From the NCBI GenBank assembly GCA_018105865.1, contig CM030853.1, positions 1,392,429 to 1,456,428 of the forward strand: DNA of 64,000 bases, read 5' to 3'. The notes under the pieces are model-generated. The model was not told the DNA's origin. It made no database searches and saw only the letters and a program-made list of their open reading frames with translations. The DNA is from Metaphire vulgaris (lineage: Eukaryota > Annelida > Clitellata > Crassiclitellata > Megascolecidae). The translations under genes were made by a program, and so were the position numbers. Shown here piece after piece: positions 13,391 to 24,762 of this stretch; positions within the stretch are counted from its first letter, which is position 1; every line of letters begins with the position of its first letter.

Positions 13391-14014
13391 TTAATCCGCC
13401 ATGCATTTGCAATTTTCGACCGAGTGCAAGAGCACTTTTTACGAGTGCAACGGTGAACGATGAGAGATATTAGTCGATTGGCGCTACATCATCGCGTGTG
13501 TTGTTGTTGTTGCCCGAGTAACCGGAAGATGGAAGTTGTAATTCCGGGTAAACGGCGAAAGAACTCGAACGAAGAACGACAATGTCTTCCGCTATCCGGC
13601 GTCGGCAGTAACCGGACACTTATGTAGCGCATTTTGTGCACTCGAATGAATTTATTAAGCGCAAGATCGAGGTCTTATTGATGCGAATTTGTAACGCACC
13701 AGACGGACTAAGGAGCCGTCCATAAATTACATCACGCTCGAGGGGGAGGTCCTAAGAAAGTGACGTAATTTATGGCCGACCCCTAACAGCAGAAATTATT
13801 ACGTCGCCATGGCATGCATAATTAAATCGACTGAAATTATATGGGATATGCAAAAATCTTCCAAAAAATGCCAACCCAGACCCTATCAGAGGGACAGGCG
13901 GGTCACTCGCCCCATTCGCTTAAAAGGGGCTTCAAAATATTAGGCTTATATCAATATTTTTTGTACTTATTCTATTGGGGTGTGTGCGCGCGCGAGAGAG
14001 AGAGACAGACAGAC

Positions 14015-14085
<71 letters not shown>

Positions 14086-14331
14086 GACAGACAGAGACAG
14101 ACAGACAAAATGTGTTCGTAGGACCCTCCCCCAGCCCAATGTCAGACTCTTCTCGAAATGAAAGTGTCTTACTCCCTGATTTTTCTCAAGTTCCAGATTT
14201 TCAATTTCGTATATTCGTACTGCTGCTTAATGGGTCATATAAAATAATAAAGTTATACCGGTGACTGACATGAAGGCGATATTTTCCGGGCGCTATAGAA
14301 GTTTTCGTTGGTTTCTGATTCTTTTTTTCAG
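12921..14331. other. Region upstream of the Shisa-like gene
   Basis: It contains CTGT-rich repeats (13180-13390) and a (GA)n/(CAGA)n tract (13990-14106). ETS-type sites (ACCGGAAGATGG near 13519, TAACCGGACAC near 13609) could belong to a promoter of the gene that starts downstream. No signal-peptide exon was found, so this is inference. Confidence 0.4.
13711..13785. mobile_element. Short MITE candidate
   Basis: CCGTCCATAAATTAC at the left end and GTAATTTATGGCCG at the right end are inverted repeats around a ~35-bp centre. Such CATAAATTACGTCAC-type termini are common in invertebrate MITEs. I could not confirm a target duplication. Confidence 0.55.
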
Positions 14332-14376
14332 ACAGCACCTGCAACGAAGAGCAGATTGAAACGTGTCGAGAGTCAG
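14332..14376 (+). CDS. Shisa-like gene, exon with first two Cys
   Basis: The acceptor TTTTTTTCAG and donor GTGAGC flank 45 nt. Read with one incoming base it gives STCNEEQIETCRES and exits in phase 1, exactly what the next exon needs. It is short, so support rests on splice sites, phase and the cysteines. Confidence 0.6.
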
Positions 14377-17248
14377 GTGAGCACCGGTGACTCATCGCTT
14401 CCGGCACCCTTTTTTCCACCCCCACCCCCCACCCCAGCCCCAATCTCTCATCCAAAACGCTTTCCATCTCCATTCACTTATTTTCCCGACCCATCGTTCA
14501 CAAATCAGCATAATATGACGTCACAAAGTTTGGCGTCAACTTTGACCTCTCTTTCCCTCCTACCTTCTCTCTCTCCCTATCTTCCTCTCTCTCCTTCTCT
14601 CCCCGTGTGCCCCCACTCCACCTCTGTTTACTGTCCGAATTCCGAAACTGGAAGCCGAGCCCTTAGACTACGTTACATTGCGTCATTACTTTACTGCGGC
14701 CGTGCAATTCGATCGTTAAGAACTGATTTCCGTTTATCGAAACCTCGAGTAGAAATGCCGCCGTAAATATATCGTTATTAAAAGGCGTTACGACCACAGC
14801 GGCCACTGGGCCACTGGGTGTCATAAAGCGCACAATAAAGATTATTAATATTATTGCTAATCAGTAGAAAATGAGACAGCTGCAAACAGATGCGTCATCT
14901 TCTTCGCCTGCCTAATATTAGTCTGTCACATATCTAGGACATTACGAAACCATATTTTTCAAATAGATTTGCCATCTTCTAAGAAATGGCGACGACCATA
15001 TTCCGTGATCAATCGATAAATCGATAAATCAATAAATCGATCAACGAATAAATAAATAAATAAATAAATAAATCAGAAGCTTTCATAGTGATAACTTGGG
15101 GTCAATTTTTCCACCAGAGTGGTAATTTGAGATTTTATGTGTGTGTGTTTGTGTGTCTGTCTGTCTCTGATCAGCTCTGGATGGGCGGCTGCTGCTGTTG
15201 AAAGGCGGGGGGCAGTGCTCCCCGAGGCGCTACGCCGAGTTCTCTCACCTGTGCAGCGTCACCAACTACCTGCCGAACGTCGAGTACTGCTGCTGCGTCT
15301 ACGACACCAGCGTCCTGTGTTGCCGCTACCACCAGGACTGGGACCTCTTCCGCTGCCAGATGGAGGAGGACGTCATCGACTCCACGTGAGTCCTCCAGGT
15401 GGAAGCGTTTATGTAGCGCCAGCCAGCCAGCCAGCCAGCCGGCGATAATTAATTTAGGCCAACGCGATCCCAGTCATTGGCGGCGCAGCCATGGGGGGGG
15501 GGCGGGGCGGAACGGGGGGCCGGGGCCCCTTATTCTGGCCGGGATCGGTCGTGGGATTTGCGTAAAATCTCCGAGAATTTTTTTGTGGGTGGATGGGGTG
15601 GGGGTTGAGGGTAGGTAGCATGACCGGAGAGAGAATGCTAGTATGTGTATTGACGACCCGATAATGGAGAAGTGTGCCCCCCCTATTCAGAAATCCTGGC
15701 CACGCCACTGAACCCAATTAAGAGCCTTGTTCGGTGACAACGTTGTGAAAATTTTGAGGTCGAATATGATGATGATGATGATGATGATTATGATGATGAC
15801 GACGACGACGACGGTGACGTCTTATGACGTTTCTTTTAGTTCCGGTATTATCGACCATCTGGGCGAAGATGAAGACGAGACCCGGTCGAGCATCTCTTGT
15901 CCGCCGTTGGAGTTTCTACTTCCGGTCGTTCTTGTTCCGCTCTTTGTCGTCTGCTGCTGTCTCGTCGTCTGCCTCAGATACCGGAAACAGTGCAGCGCCG
16001 TCTGCCGGTGTTCAGCTCAAACCGACGATGACGTCACCAGCGTCAGTCCGAGAAAGAACAGGAACACGAACGGTAACAGATATAGGCTCTATAGGCTGAT
16101 TAATTAAGTTATTCAACTGTACAGGGTGGCGCAAAAAACCGGACTATATTAGATGCAAACCTAAAACCTGTATGTGACTAGTCCGGATTTTTTTGCGCCA
16201 CCCTGTATGTAAGACATACGCGAATAAATATGGCGGGTATACAGAAAGCGCCGGGCTTAAATTTTGCGCGCATTGAACTATTATTATTTAATCTATTAAA
16301 GTTTTCTAATAGTTAACTTAACTTATTCTAGTTTTAACTAGTGGTAGTCTTTTCCTTTTAATATTCCTCTGTCTTTCTGTCTATCTTGCTCTTTCTCTGT
16401 CTGTCTGTATGTCTTTGTCACCGTCTCTTCTCTCTTTCTTCTCTGTCTCTGTCTGTCTGTCTGTCTCTCGCTCTCTTCTGTCTTTCTGAGTCTATCAGCG
16501 TTAGTCCGACTCCCTCTGTTTTAATTTCGTTATACATTTTCCCCATCGCACAACACAAGCGAACCTCAGTTCCACAGATTGTATACAGTACGTCTCTGAC
16601 CGACCAGGCACTTCTATATATTATCCTTTGGACCGACCGACCGACCGACCAACCGCTCTGTGTTAACGGTTCCTGTGATGATAAATATTTGCAGAGTGCG
16701 TGGACTTCGTGGTCTCCGGTCCTTCCTCGTCCCTGACCAGCTCCGACGTCAACTCCACCCTCCCCCTGACCCTCAACGCCCAGACCGAGAAGGCGGCCCT
16801 CTACCCCCAGTCGTCCTCCCCGGGGGCAGGCGCCCCCGCCGCCGGCGGCGGCGGTCACGGCAGCACGTCCCTCTTCGACTACGACGACGACGCATATTTT
16901 CGCTTCTACCCCCCTTCTTCCTCATCGACCGTAGAACCGTCGGCGCCTCCGTTGTTCGACGACCCGGGTTCGACACCGTGTGCCTTCTGTGACGAACAGC
17001 GCTCCGGGGAGGAAGGCTACGAGGAATACCGCGGAACGAGGTACCGGGACGTCGGGGGAAGGTTACGACCCCTCTATCGTACCCCCCGCAGTAATTTCAC
17101 GTCGGGCGGCCGATGCGGGGTTCAGGGACCACTCGTCCATCGAACGAACTTCGGGGGCGCGCCCATGTGCCAACGGTGCGCCACCTACCGAACGGACGCT
17201 ACACCGCCGCCGCCCTCTTACGAACAGTCGTGCAATCAGAATTCCTAG
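14332..17248 (+). CDS. Shisa/WBP1/VOPP1-like cysteine-rich single-pass membrane protein, four exons, 5' partial
   Basis: The model joins 14332-14376, 15175-15385, 15840-16072 and 16695-17248. All junctions are GT-AG and the phases agree (1, 1, 2, 1), giving at least 347 residues. Order in the protein: a Cys-rich ectodomain (STCNEEQ, ETCRES, GQCSPRR, EYCCCVY, VLCCRY, FRCQ), an acidic linker (GEDEDETR), one membrane helix (LEFLLPVVLVPLFVVCCCL) followed by basic RYRKQC, then a long Ser/Pro/Gly-rich cytosolic tail with PSAP and a C-terminal PPPPSYEQ. This layout matches the Shisa-like STMC6 superfamily (Shisa, WBP1, VOPP1), whose members are membrane adaptors that recruit WW-domain proteins through PPxY. 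The signal-peptide exon upstream is missing. Coding status is strong; the exact subfamily is uncertain. Confidence 0.8.
15175..15385 (+). CDS. Shisa-like gene, Cys-rich ectodomain exon
   Basis: The acceptor CTCTGATCAG and donor GTGAGT flank 211 nt (phase 1 in, phase 2 out). It carries eight cysteines, including CCC and CC clusters typical of this superfamily's extracellular domain. Confidence 0.85.
15471..15710. mobile_element. hAT-like non-autonomous element in a Shisa-like gene intron
   Basis: The left end CAGTCATTGGCGGCGCAGCC and right end CCTGGCCACGCCACTG are degraded inverted repeats of the CAGTGGCGTAGCCAGG class. The interior has the GGCCGGGATCGGTCGTGGG motif also seen near 7910. No intact target duplication remains, so it is an old copy. 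Confidence 0.55.
15840..16072 (+). CDS. Shisa-like gene, membrane-helix exon
   Basis: The acceptor TTTCTTTTAG and donor GTAACA flank 233 nt (phase 2 in, phase 1 out). It encodes the acidic linker, the 20-odd-residue hydrophobic helix, a juxtamembrane CCC cluster and the basic stop-transfer segment. A (GAT)n/(GAC)n run lies just upstream in the intron. Confidence 0.85.
16122..16205. mobile_element. Mariner-like MITE (copy 1)
   Basis: CAGGGTGGCGCAAAAAACC pairs with its complement at the right end and the element sits between TA dinucleotides. It is 84 bp, lies in the third known intron of the Shisa-like gene, and has relatives at 30559, 36159 and 44211. Confidence 0.88.
16695..17248 (+). CDS. 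Shisa-like gene, cytosolic tail exon with PSAP and PPSY
   Basis: The acceptor ATATTTGCAG is followed by 554 nt ending at TAG. The tail is rich in S, P, G and Y. VEPSAPPLF contains a PSAP motif (the type that binds the ESCRT protein TSG101) and the last residues contain PPPPSYEQ (a PPxY WW-domain ligand). It also has CAFC and CQRC pairs. The exon is much more GC-rich than its flanks. Confidence 0.88.
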
Positions 17249-17306
17249 TCCACAGCTGTGTTTCAGAATTCAGATCGTTAAAGACTAATGACTTAACATT
17301 AATTGT

Positions 17307-17424
<118 letters not shown>

Positions 17425-17479
17425 AGGATCAATGTTCACTCTAAGCTGTGTGCGCGTGCACAGAGATCGCAAAGCAGTG

Positions 17480-17635
17480 GGTGGCGTAACAAGGATTTCT
17501 GGAAGGGGGGGAGGGCTTAGCCACAACGAACTTCGAAAAATTTTGACAGGCAAATAAGGTTGTCCTCATCTTTTCTCTTGTATTTTTTGCATTTTCCTTT
17601 GCAAATGCTGAAGCAAAAGACAAAAAGTCATCTTA

Positions 17636-17686
<51 letters not shown>

Positions 17687-18170
17687 TCTCTTATATTTCC
17701 CCTTGGACAAGCAAAAAAGGTATTCACCTTGCTCTTTAATATTTATATCCTGTAGCGCTAAGAAAACGTTAGGTCGGGCAGGCAGCCAAGGGGGCGGGGG
17801 TTTGACCCCAAAACCGCGTCAGAAAATAAAAAGTGCGTGGAAACACAATAAAAAATTCCATTCGTCGGCAGCCAAGGGCAGTGGCGTAACTAGGTGGGTT
17901 CGGGGGCACTTTGTTGACTGTCCCCCGGCCCCGGGCGGGGGGGGCAAAGAGGGGTCTAAGCTAGGGTTAGGTTAGGGTTAACCCTAACTTAAACTTAACC
18001 CTAACCCTAGAAATGATGTGGTGAGGACCTTTTTTTCTTTTGCTCGTCAGCGTTAAAAAAGGGAAAAGGTGGAGATGATAAGGTTTTTTTGCTCGCCAGC
18101 TCAAAACTCTGGGGCCCCATGTCAAAGATGCTCCCCGGGCCCCAAAAAATCACGCTACGCCACTGGCCAA
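17480..18170. mobile_element. Nested hAT-like relics
   Basis: GTGGCGTAACAAGG (17480), CAGTGGCGTAACTAGG (17880) and CGCTACGCCACTGG (about 18150) are ends of the CAGTGGCGTAGCC class. Their spacing suggests one element inserted in another. The segment also contains a (GT)n run (17640-17685) and the telomere-like foldback. Confidence 0.45.
17961..18010. repeat. Inverted telomere-like repeat foldback
   Basis: It starts CTAGGGTTAG, ends CTAACCCTAG and contains the perfect palindrome GTTAGGGTTAACCCTAAC (17971-17988). TTAGGG repeats are followed head-to-head by CCCTAA repeats, which implies a TTAGGG-type telomere in this organism. Confidence 0.85.
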
Positions 18171-19546
18171 GGGGAGGTTTTAACCCCCAGCCCTCCTTGG
18201 CTAGGCCACTGTCGCAAACCGCAGAGGAAAAATGGAGCGCCCAAATTTTCGAAATTGTTCCATTGCTTTCACATCATACACGTTCTTCACTGATAAAGAT
18301 TCACGCTTTGTCGTGAACTTCTAACGACTCCATACAATTATACTAACTTCTGGTCTAGACTATGGGCAAAGCACGCAGTTCCAGATATAATGGCAGATAT
18401 CGATAAAATTAAAAGAACAGAAAGCCAGCGATAGACATATGTCTTAATGAATACGCTGAAGAACAAGAGAAGGGTTACTGGCTACAAATTTCCACGCATT
18501 CTACAAAAATTTCACGTACACATTTCAAACTTACAACGCCATCAAACCGAAGTGGAGTAGGCCTATCACAAAGCTTTAAAACAACTCGGAAAAATAACTA
18601 ATTGCTCATCAAAGTAAACTACCAACAATAAATTCAAATTATTTACAATAAAACACAAATATCACAACTTTTAAAAGTTCGTCATCATACGTTTAAAAAA
18701 TTCAAGTTTAAATAAGGCGCGCGTGCAGAAAACAAACGATAAACTCGGAAGGCAGTTAATTAACAAAACGAGGACACAATGAATTATATAGACATGGAAA
18801 TAACATTCTCACATAATGGGAAACTCAGATAATTCAATGCTATCACATGGTTTGCTTAACGAAATTATGCACGAGTCAAGCCTAAAAGTTTTCCTATTGG
18901 TACATCCACTTAGAAAATAAAGCAAACATTTTGCCTACGGACTGCAACATTTTAGAATTACTATTACAAAATCCACGACATGAAACAATTAATTATTATT
19001 AGAATCAAGCCTACTAATAACCATGATCTATCATAAATGGCGGTTCCACAGGGGGGGGGGGCTAAAGGGCCCTTCAGTGGCCCCGTACTTTAGTGCATGC
19101 ATTCAGTAGGTGCTGGCTTATGAAAATTGTTGGCACCCCATGCTTAGAAGTTGCCACTCCCAACAGCCCCCATTTACCAAATGATGAGGCTGCCACTGTC
19201 TATTATGTTGAGCTGCATCAGTACTTATTACTCACAGTCATACATGTTTATAATGTGGCTTCTCCTAATGTCTTGGTTATTACATGTAATATATTATTAA
19301 TTTAACTATTTATTCACTAAATGTCAGCTTCACCGTGTCACATAATCCAAACAAAAGTGTGACATTAGACATTAATCTGAGATAAAAGTTAAAAAAGAGC
19401 TGAAGAGATGACTAGAAATGTTTGGCAAATTACTTACTAACAGAGAGCAAATTTAGGCGAAATACAAGTTTGATAAAACCGCAAATATCTTGGGGTGTAT
19501 TGTGACTAAAAATCTGACTGCAATCGAAAATAAAGAGATAATTTAT
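18171..19546. other. No gene seen; 3' flank of PHTF
   Basis: Mostly AT-rich unique sequence. One diverged hAT-like element lies at 19038-19199 (TGGCGGTTCCAC ... GAGGCTGCCACTG, reverse orientation). Confidence 0.5.
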
Positions 19547-19705
19547 TCACTCGGAACGTAGGTTGATGTTGTACAGTTTGACCTTGAAGCCAAAAAGATC
19601 CTTCAAAACCGCCGAGATTGCGGACAGCAGCGTGAGTTTGGTCAAACTGCAGAGCAGTGGATGCGAAGACAAACAGGACACCAGCCTGAACTGATCTTCC
19701 AGGTC
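19547..19705 (-). CDS. PHTF: PHTF exon 15 (terminal)
   Basis: The acceptor ..GTACAATAG is followed by 52 codons and TGA. It encodes [19 protein letters not shown], the conserved C-terminal end of the family. AATAAA overlaps the stop codon (19542-19547). Confidence 0.92.
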   Translation of the reverse strand, partial: DLEDQFRLVSCLSSHPLLCSLTKLTLLSAISAVLKDLFGFKVKLYNINLRSE

Positions 19706-22145
19706 CTATTGTACGGATTCCAAAAAAAGAAACAAAAAAACTGGAATTAGAAACACAAATCAATCAAACAGATGCATATCCAAATCACGTTGAAATAGCT
19801 CCACGGGGGGGGGGTCCCTTGCCCCCTATTGAGTGCCTGGTCCCCCAGTGGCCCTCCCGTTGGGACCCTAAACTTAATACTACATACCTAACAACAAATG
19901 GTTGGCCCTCCCATGATTAGAAGTTGCCACCCCAACGGCCCCCCCACTTGCCAAATCCTGGAGCCGCCACTGAATATCGCATAACGGATTTCACACGAAT
20001 GTAGAGACTAGAGAAATGTTTCTGTAGAGAAATGATAGTAGACAAGAAACCATGTAGATAATAATAATGATGTGATTTAAAGTGGTTTAGGAGGATAAGT
20101 ACTGTAAGCCTCTGTGTAAAAACCACTGTCAATGTTACACGGGAAATAAGAACGTTAAAGCCAAAACTGACTGACCTTAAGCAGCTTCTCCGCTAAATTC
20201 AGAACGCTGTTTGCCATCATCAGCTCTTCCTTTCCCTCTCTCTTGTGCTCCATTCGCAGAAATAGGTTTATCTAAAACAACGCATGATCAACAAAATATA
20301 ACGACCTGCAGAACAACCATAGAATATAACATCATAGCAGCATTATTATGAAATACTACAGCCATAGATACCTGCACAATAGTTTGTCCCATTACTCAAC
20401 CTTCACTATAGGTATAAACATGGATGAAAAAGTGGAGGGCCCAACCCTACGCCTTTCACATTCTCTAGCCTAACCTCCCAAAAACTTGGGGGTTTGAGCC
20501 TAGTGGCCAATAGCATCATTGCCCTTTGGATATTGACTATTGCCTGGCTGATCTTTCACCTTTCCCATAGGCTATTTTAAGAAAGGCTGAGTGCCTAACA
20601 ATAAGCAGCTACTGTCATGCTGCTCTCCAAAGCGTCAAATAAATCCACGAGATTTTACTTACTTACTTGCGTACTTAATACAAGTTTAGGCCTCTGCTCA
20701 CCTGTTCGGCGATTAGGGCCGAAGAATCGCAGTATTTTTTGTTGATTTTCATGCTGAGGTTAATCAACTTTGCCAGGAAAATCCCAAGAACAGCGCACCA
20801 CACAACCAAATCCCAGTTGCCGAGATGATCGAGAAAATGCTTTGCATCGTGGAGCAGCTGTGACGTCAACAAGCAAACAGCAAACCAAGAATTAACTTCT
20901 TCACAAACGGTTTATACTTAGCGAAAAAAAATTACCTATACAACGAAGAAGAAGACATGAATAAAATTGTCAAAAACAAGTTTTATATCTCTATAAACAC
21001 TGAATTATTTAAAGTATTAACATGGGTGCAAATTTAGACGAAAAAGTTGGGGCCCAACCCCTATAAATTCCCTCTTCCCTATGGTAGCCTCTCGAAAGTG
21101 AGGGGGCTTGAGCCTAGAGGCCTAATAGAAGTTTACACCTATGTAAAGTAATCAATACAAACAGATAACACAGTGAAGAGACTAATGGAGACACAAAGAC
21201 AATGCATGATGCAAAAAATTACTAACTTGAATAGAAATTATGGATGCGATGACGACGGCGACGATTAAAATATCAGCGATGACTTTCTCAATAGATTGTT
21301 GCATACTTCGACTCTGAAATAAAAAACCGATAAAAACTGTACTAAAATATTAGCATAAGTCTTATATATTATTAAATAAATTATATATATTATTATTATA
21401 AATTATTATTAAATAAATGTCCAATGACCTTCATAGGCCTCTGCAAGAACAAGTATTTACTTTGTAAAGCTCTCCGTATTACCAGATTTACAAATACCGG
21501 TAGATACACCAATACAAGCAATGAATTATACGAAGGCACGATGTACGACTATAAACTGTACAAAAGTGCTGTGTACGACTGTGCACCTTAAGAAAAGAGC
21601 GAATGCAGAGCCAGGTTCGTATGTTCTGCACTCTGTTGAGTCGGAAGTGCGGAAGGTCGTTCTTCCTCGCGCGATGCAACGAGGTTACGGAGCAGAAGTT
21701 GTCGGCGGAGGACAGCCGATGGCGAAGCGCTCGCTCGGCCACGGAGAGCAAAAACACGGCGAAGAGACCGGCGAGGAACCGCTGCAGTGACACATTTGCA
21801 ATGGCAAACGTCTGACTGGAGTTTCAACAAAACAGAGAACGATTAATAAAACGTAGCGTTTTGCATAATACCAGAAAACAACTACAGTGTACTAGCTATC
21901 GAATCAATGCAATTGTCTCGTTTCAAAAGGCATTAAAAACGATGCAGTTGACAAAATCATCGGGTGAAGTCATGTCGATGTTGAAACCAAAATCCTCCTG
22001 AAATTGCAACTCTGTAAGCTGGCCAAATGTCTTAAGAAGTATAGCAAGACCTAATTTTTGCTAGTGTCACAAATTCACAATTCAGCTGTGGTAGCAATAT
22101 CGTTTTTTGTAGTCATCTATGAGTATGCTACATAAATTGTCTAGC

Positions 22146-22236
<91 letters not shown>

Positions 22237-23344
22237 TATTATTTTCCTTTTCTAATATTCAAAGCCTGAAAATTTGTCGTTGATGACAAAGCTTCAGTTA
22301 CCTCCAGTTTTCCCCAGTTACAGTTTCCAGATGAGAATATAAGCTCGAAAGCGAGATGGAATCGAGCGAAGTGAACTGCTCTCCTCCAATGCAGTAGAAC
22401 CTGTGGACGACGGGCGTCGCCATCAGTGCCAGTGCCAGCGCAGCATTGAGGAATAAGTCGTTGCACGAATCTGGACCGTTTACTCGTTCCTGCATCAGCC
22501 TCGAGCAGATTTCAAGACCCGTGAGTTCAACTTTCTGTGCTTTCTCCATCTCCCACACAACACAGCTAACTGTCCACACACAAAAACTGAATCTTAACCC
22601 CTTAACTGGGGATCCCGGATATATCCGTCCATTTTACATGTAGTTACAGTTAAATACACAGTTAAGGGGTTAAGAAGGAAAACAGAAAGACGGTCCAGTA
22701 ATGCTTACAACTGCAAAGACACATTGGTTTAAACTTGGATGAAAAAATGGGGGGACCCAACCCATATACCTTCTTCTTCCCTATGGAAGCCTCTCAAAAA
22801 GTGTGTGGGGGGAGGGCTTAAGCCTAGAGACCTAATAGAAGTTTACACCTCTGGCAAGACATCGCCCGTACAGGAGAGGCTGTGTAAAATCCTGACAAAG
22901 CAAACAAAATCAAGATATTGTACAATTATTTAAAATTCATAATATGGTACAAATATAACCACAGTGTTGCATTCTTGAGGATTTCCGACCATGCAGTAAT
23001 ATTAACCCCTTAACCGTGTATTTAACTGTAACTCAATGTAAAATGGACGGATATATCCGGGATCCCCAGTTAAGGGGTTAAAGGAAGAATTCATAATTGA
23101 AAACTTGGCTCAGAACTGACACTCAGTGAGGACCATCACACGATCAGTGAATTCATTAACTCACCTGTATTGTTCTTTGAGGCAAGGTAGTTGAGTGCTG
23201 CTGATCTCTACAATTTCAGCTTTCACCGTTAAAACAACGTCAAAGAAAAACCACAACGAAACTAAATTCATAACTGGTGATAAAATAAAAGAGAAGAACA
23301 AGAAAACCCTACATCTCTTCCCAGTAAAAGATTTTCACTTATCA

Positions 23345-23393
<49 letters not shown>

Positions 23394-24081
23394 CATGTAA
23401 ATATATTAATAGATCAAAGCTACAGGTCAGATTACTTTAAATAACCAATAAATGTCAAAGGAAATGTTAACAACAAATCTCACATCATCCGGCCAAATAT
23501 CTTGATTTTCCACGGTGTCATTTTCAGGCATATCGCTTACATTGACCATCATGTCATTGACCATGACAAAGACTTTGTCTGGGGTGTCGTCATTTTTCAC
23601 ACCATAATTCATCTTATAAAAGAAATGTATTCATGGAAAACAGCATGCATGCATAGTCCTTCTGCAAATTACCAGCCTTATATATATTCACAACTCTAAT
23701 CAAATGTAGTATTTTTCAACCCTAAAAGTCTAATGCTGGATTTTATGAGATTCAGAGAAAGGTACAGTTTATTGTCTAACTGAGCAGCAATTTCTGTTTT
23801 AAAAAAAACTACACAAAGAATCCGGATTATACTAAGATCAATGCCCAATAAGAAGACAACAAAATATAAGGCATAAATCATTTCGCGTTTGAATAAAACA
23901 AACTCACCTCTTCAACGTCTTTGTTGCTGGCAGAAAACTCAATTCGAGGCGCTCGGCTTCTTGGCAAATTATTGCGACTGCATGAGTTAGACATTGCCTT
24001 CTCTTCAACCGTGGAAAGGCAACTTTCAACGCACACACATGCATCTTCACCGTGCTTATTGCTAAGAAAACGACCACCACC

Positions 24082-24115
<34 letters not shown>

Positions 24116-24708
24116 CCATCACCAGAAAGTTTATCGAAGGGTCTTGTGTTCTGGTGACGTAACCAGGCGGATGTCTTCTCGAACGAAAGTCTGCGGCTGC
24201 TCGGTGGAATCGGGCTCGAACCTGGAGCGGCCGGAACTGCTCGTTTGGCCGTGTCCTCGTCTGCATCGACACCGACACAAGGCACTCCGGAACTTCGCCG
24301 GAAAACCGGTGAAAATTTACTCGAGCCACCCTGCGCTGCTGCTGCTGCTGCTGCTGGTGAGAATATATTTGAGCCACCCTGTGCTGCAACCATACAAATG
24401 GCGTCTTCAAAGATCCGATGATATTCCAGTGACGTCACTTTCTGGCCGGAGGACGACTTCCTCTGACGCAAACTGTCTCCGGAGATGTCATGATCTTGAT
24501 GCAGGTCGATCCCCGTGTCGTGAGATCCGGTGCTACTTTGATCGGAAACCGAAAAAGAATCTACAGGAAAATCGGTTTTTTTCCTCTTTCTTCTTCTGTC
24601 GAATGCAAAGAAACAAGCAACTAAATTACCGCAGAGTGTCAAACTCAGTCCATTGGAGTCCTGCTTTTAAAAATCTGATTAAAACACAACACCTGTTTTA
24701 CCAGTGCA

Positions 24709-24762
<54 letters not shown>

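Noticed and set aside
24596..24660. Extending PHTF exon 7 upstream to include a hydrophobic [14 protein letters not shown] segment
   Set aside because: Phase 2 from exon 6 would then hit a stop. The acceptor TTTGCATTCGACAG at 24596 fits the phase and the family start KRRRK, so the hydrophobic stretch is an intron polypyrimidine tract read as protein.
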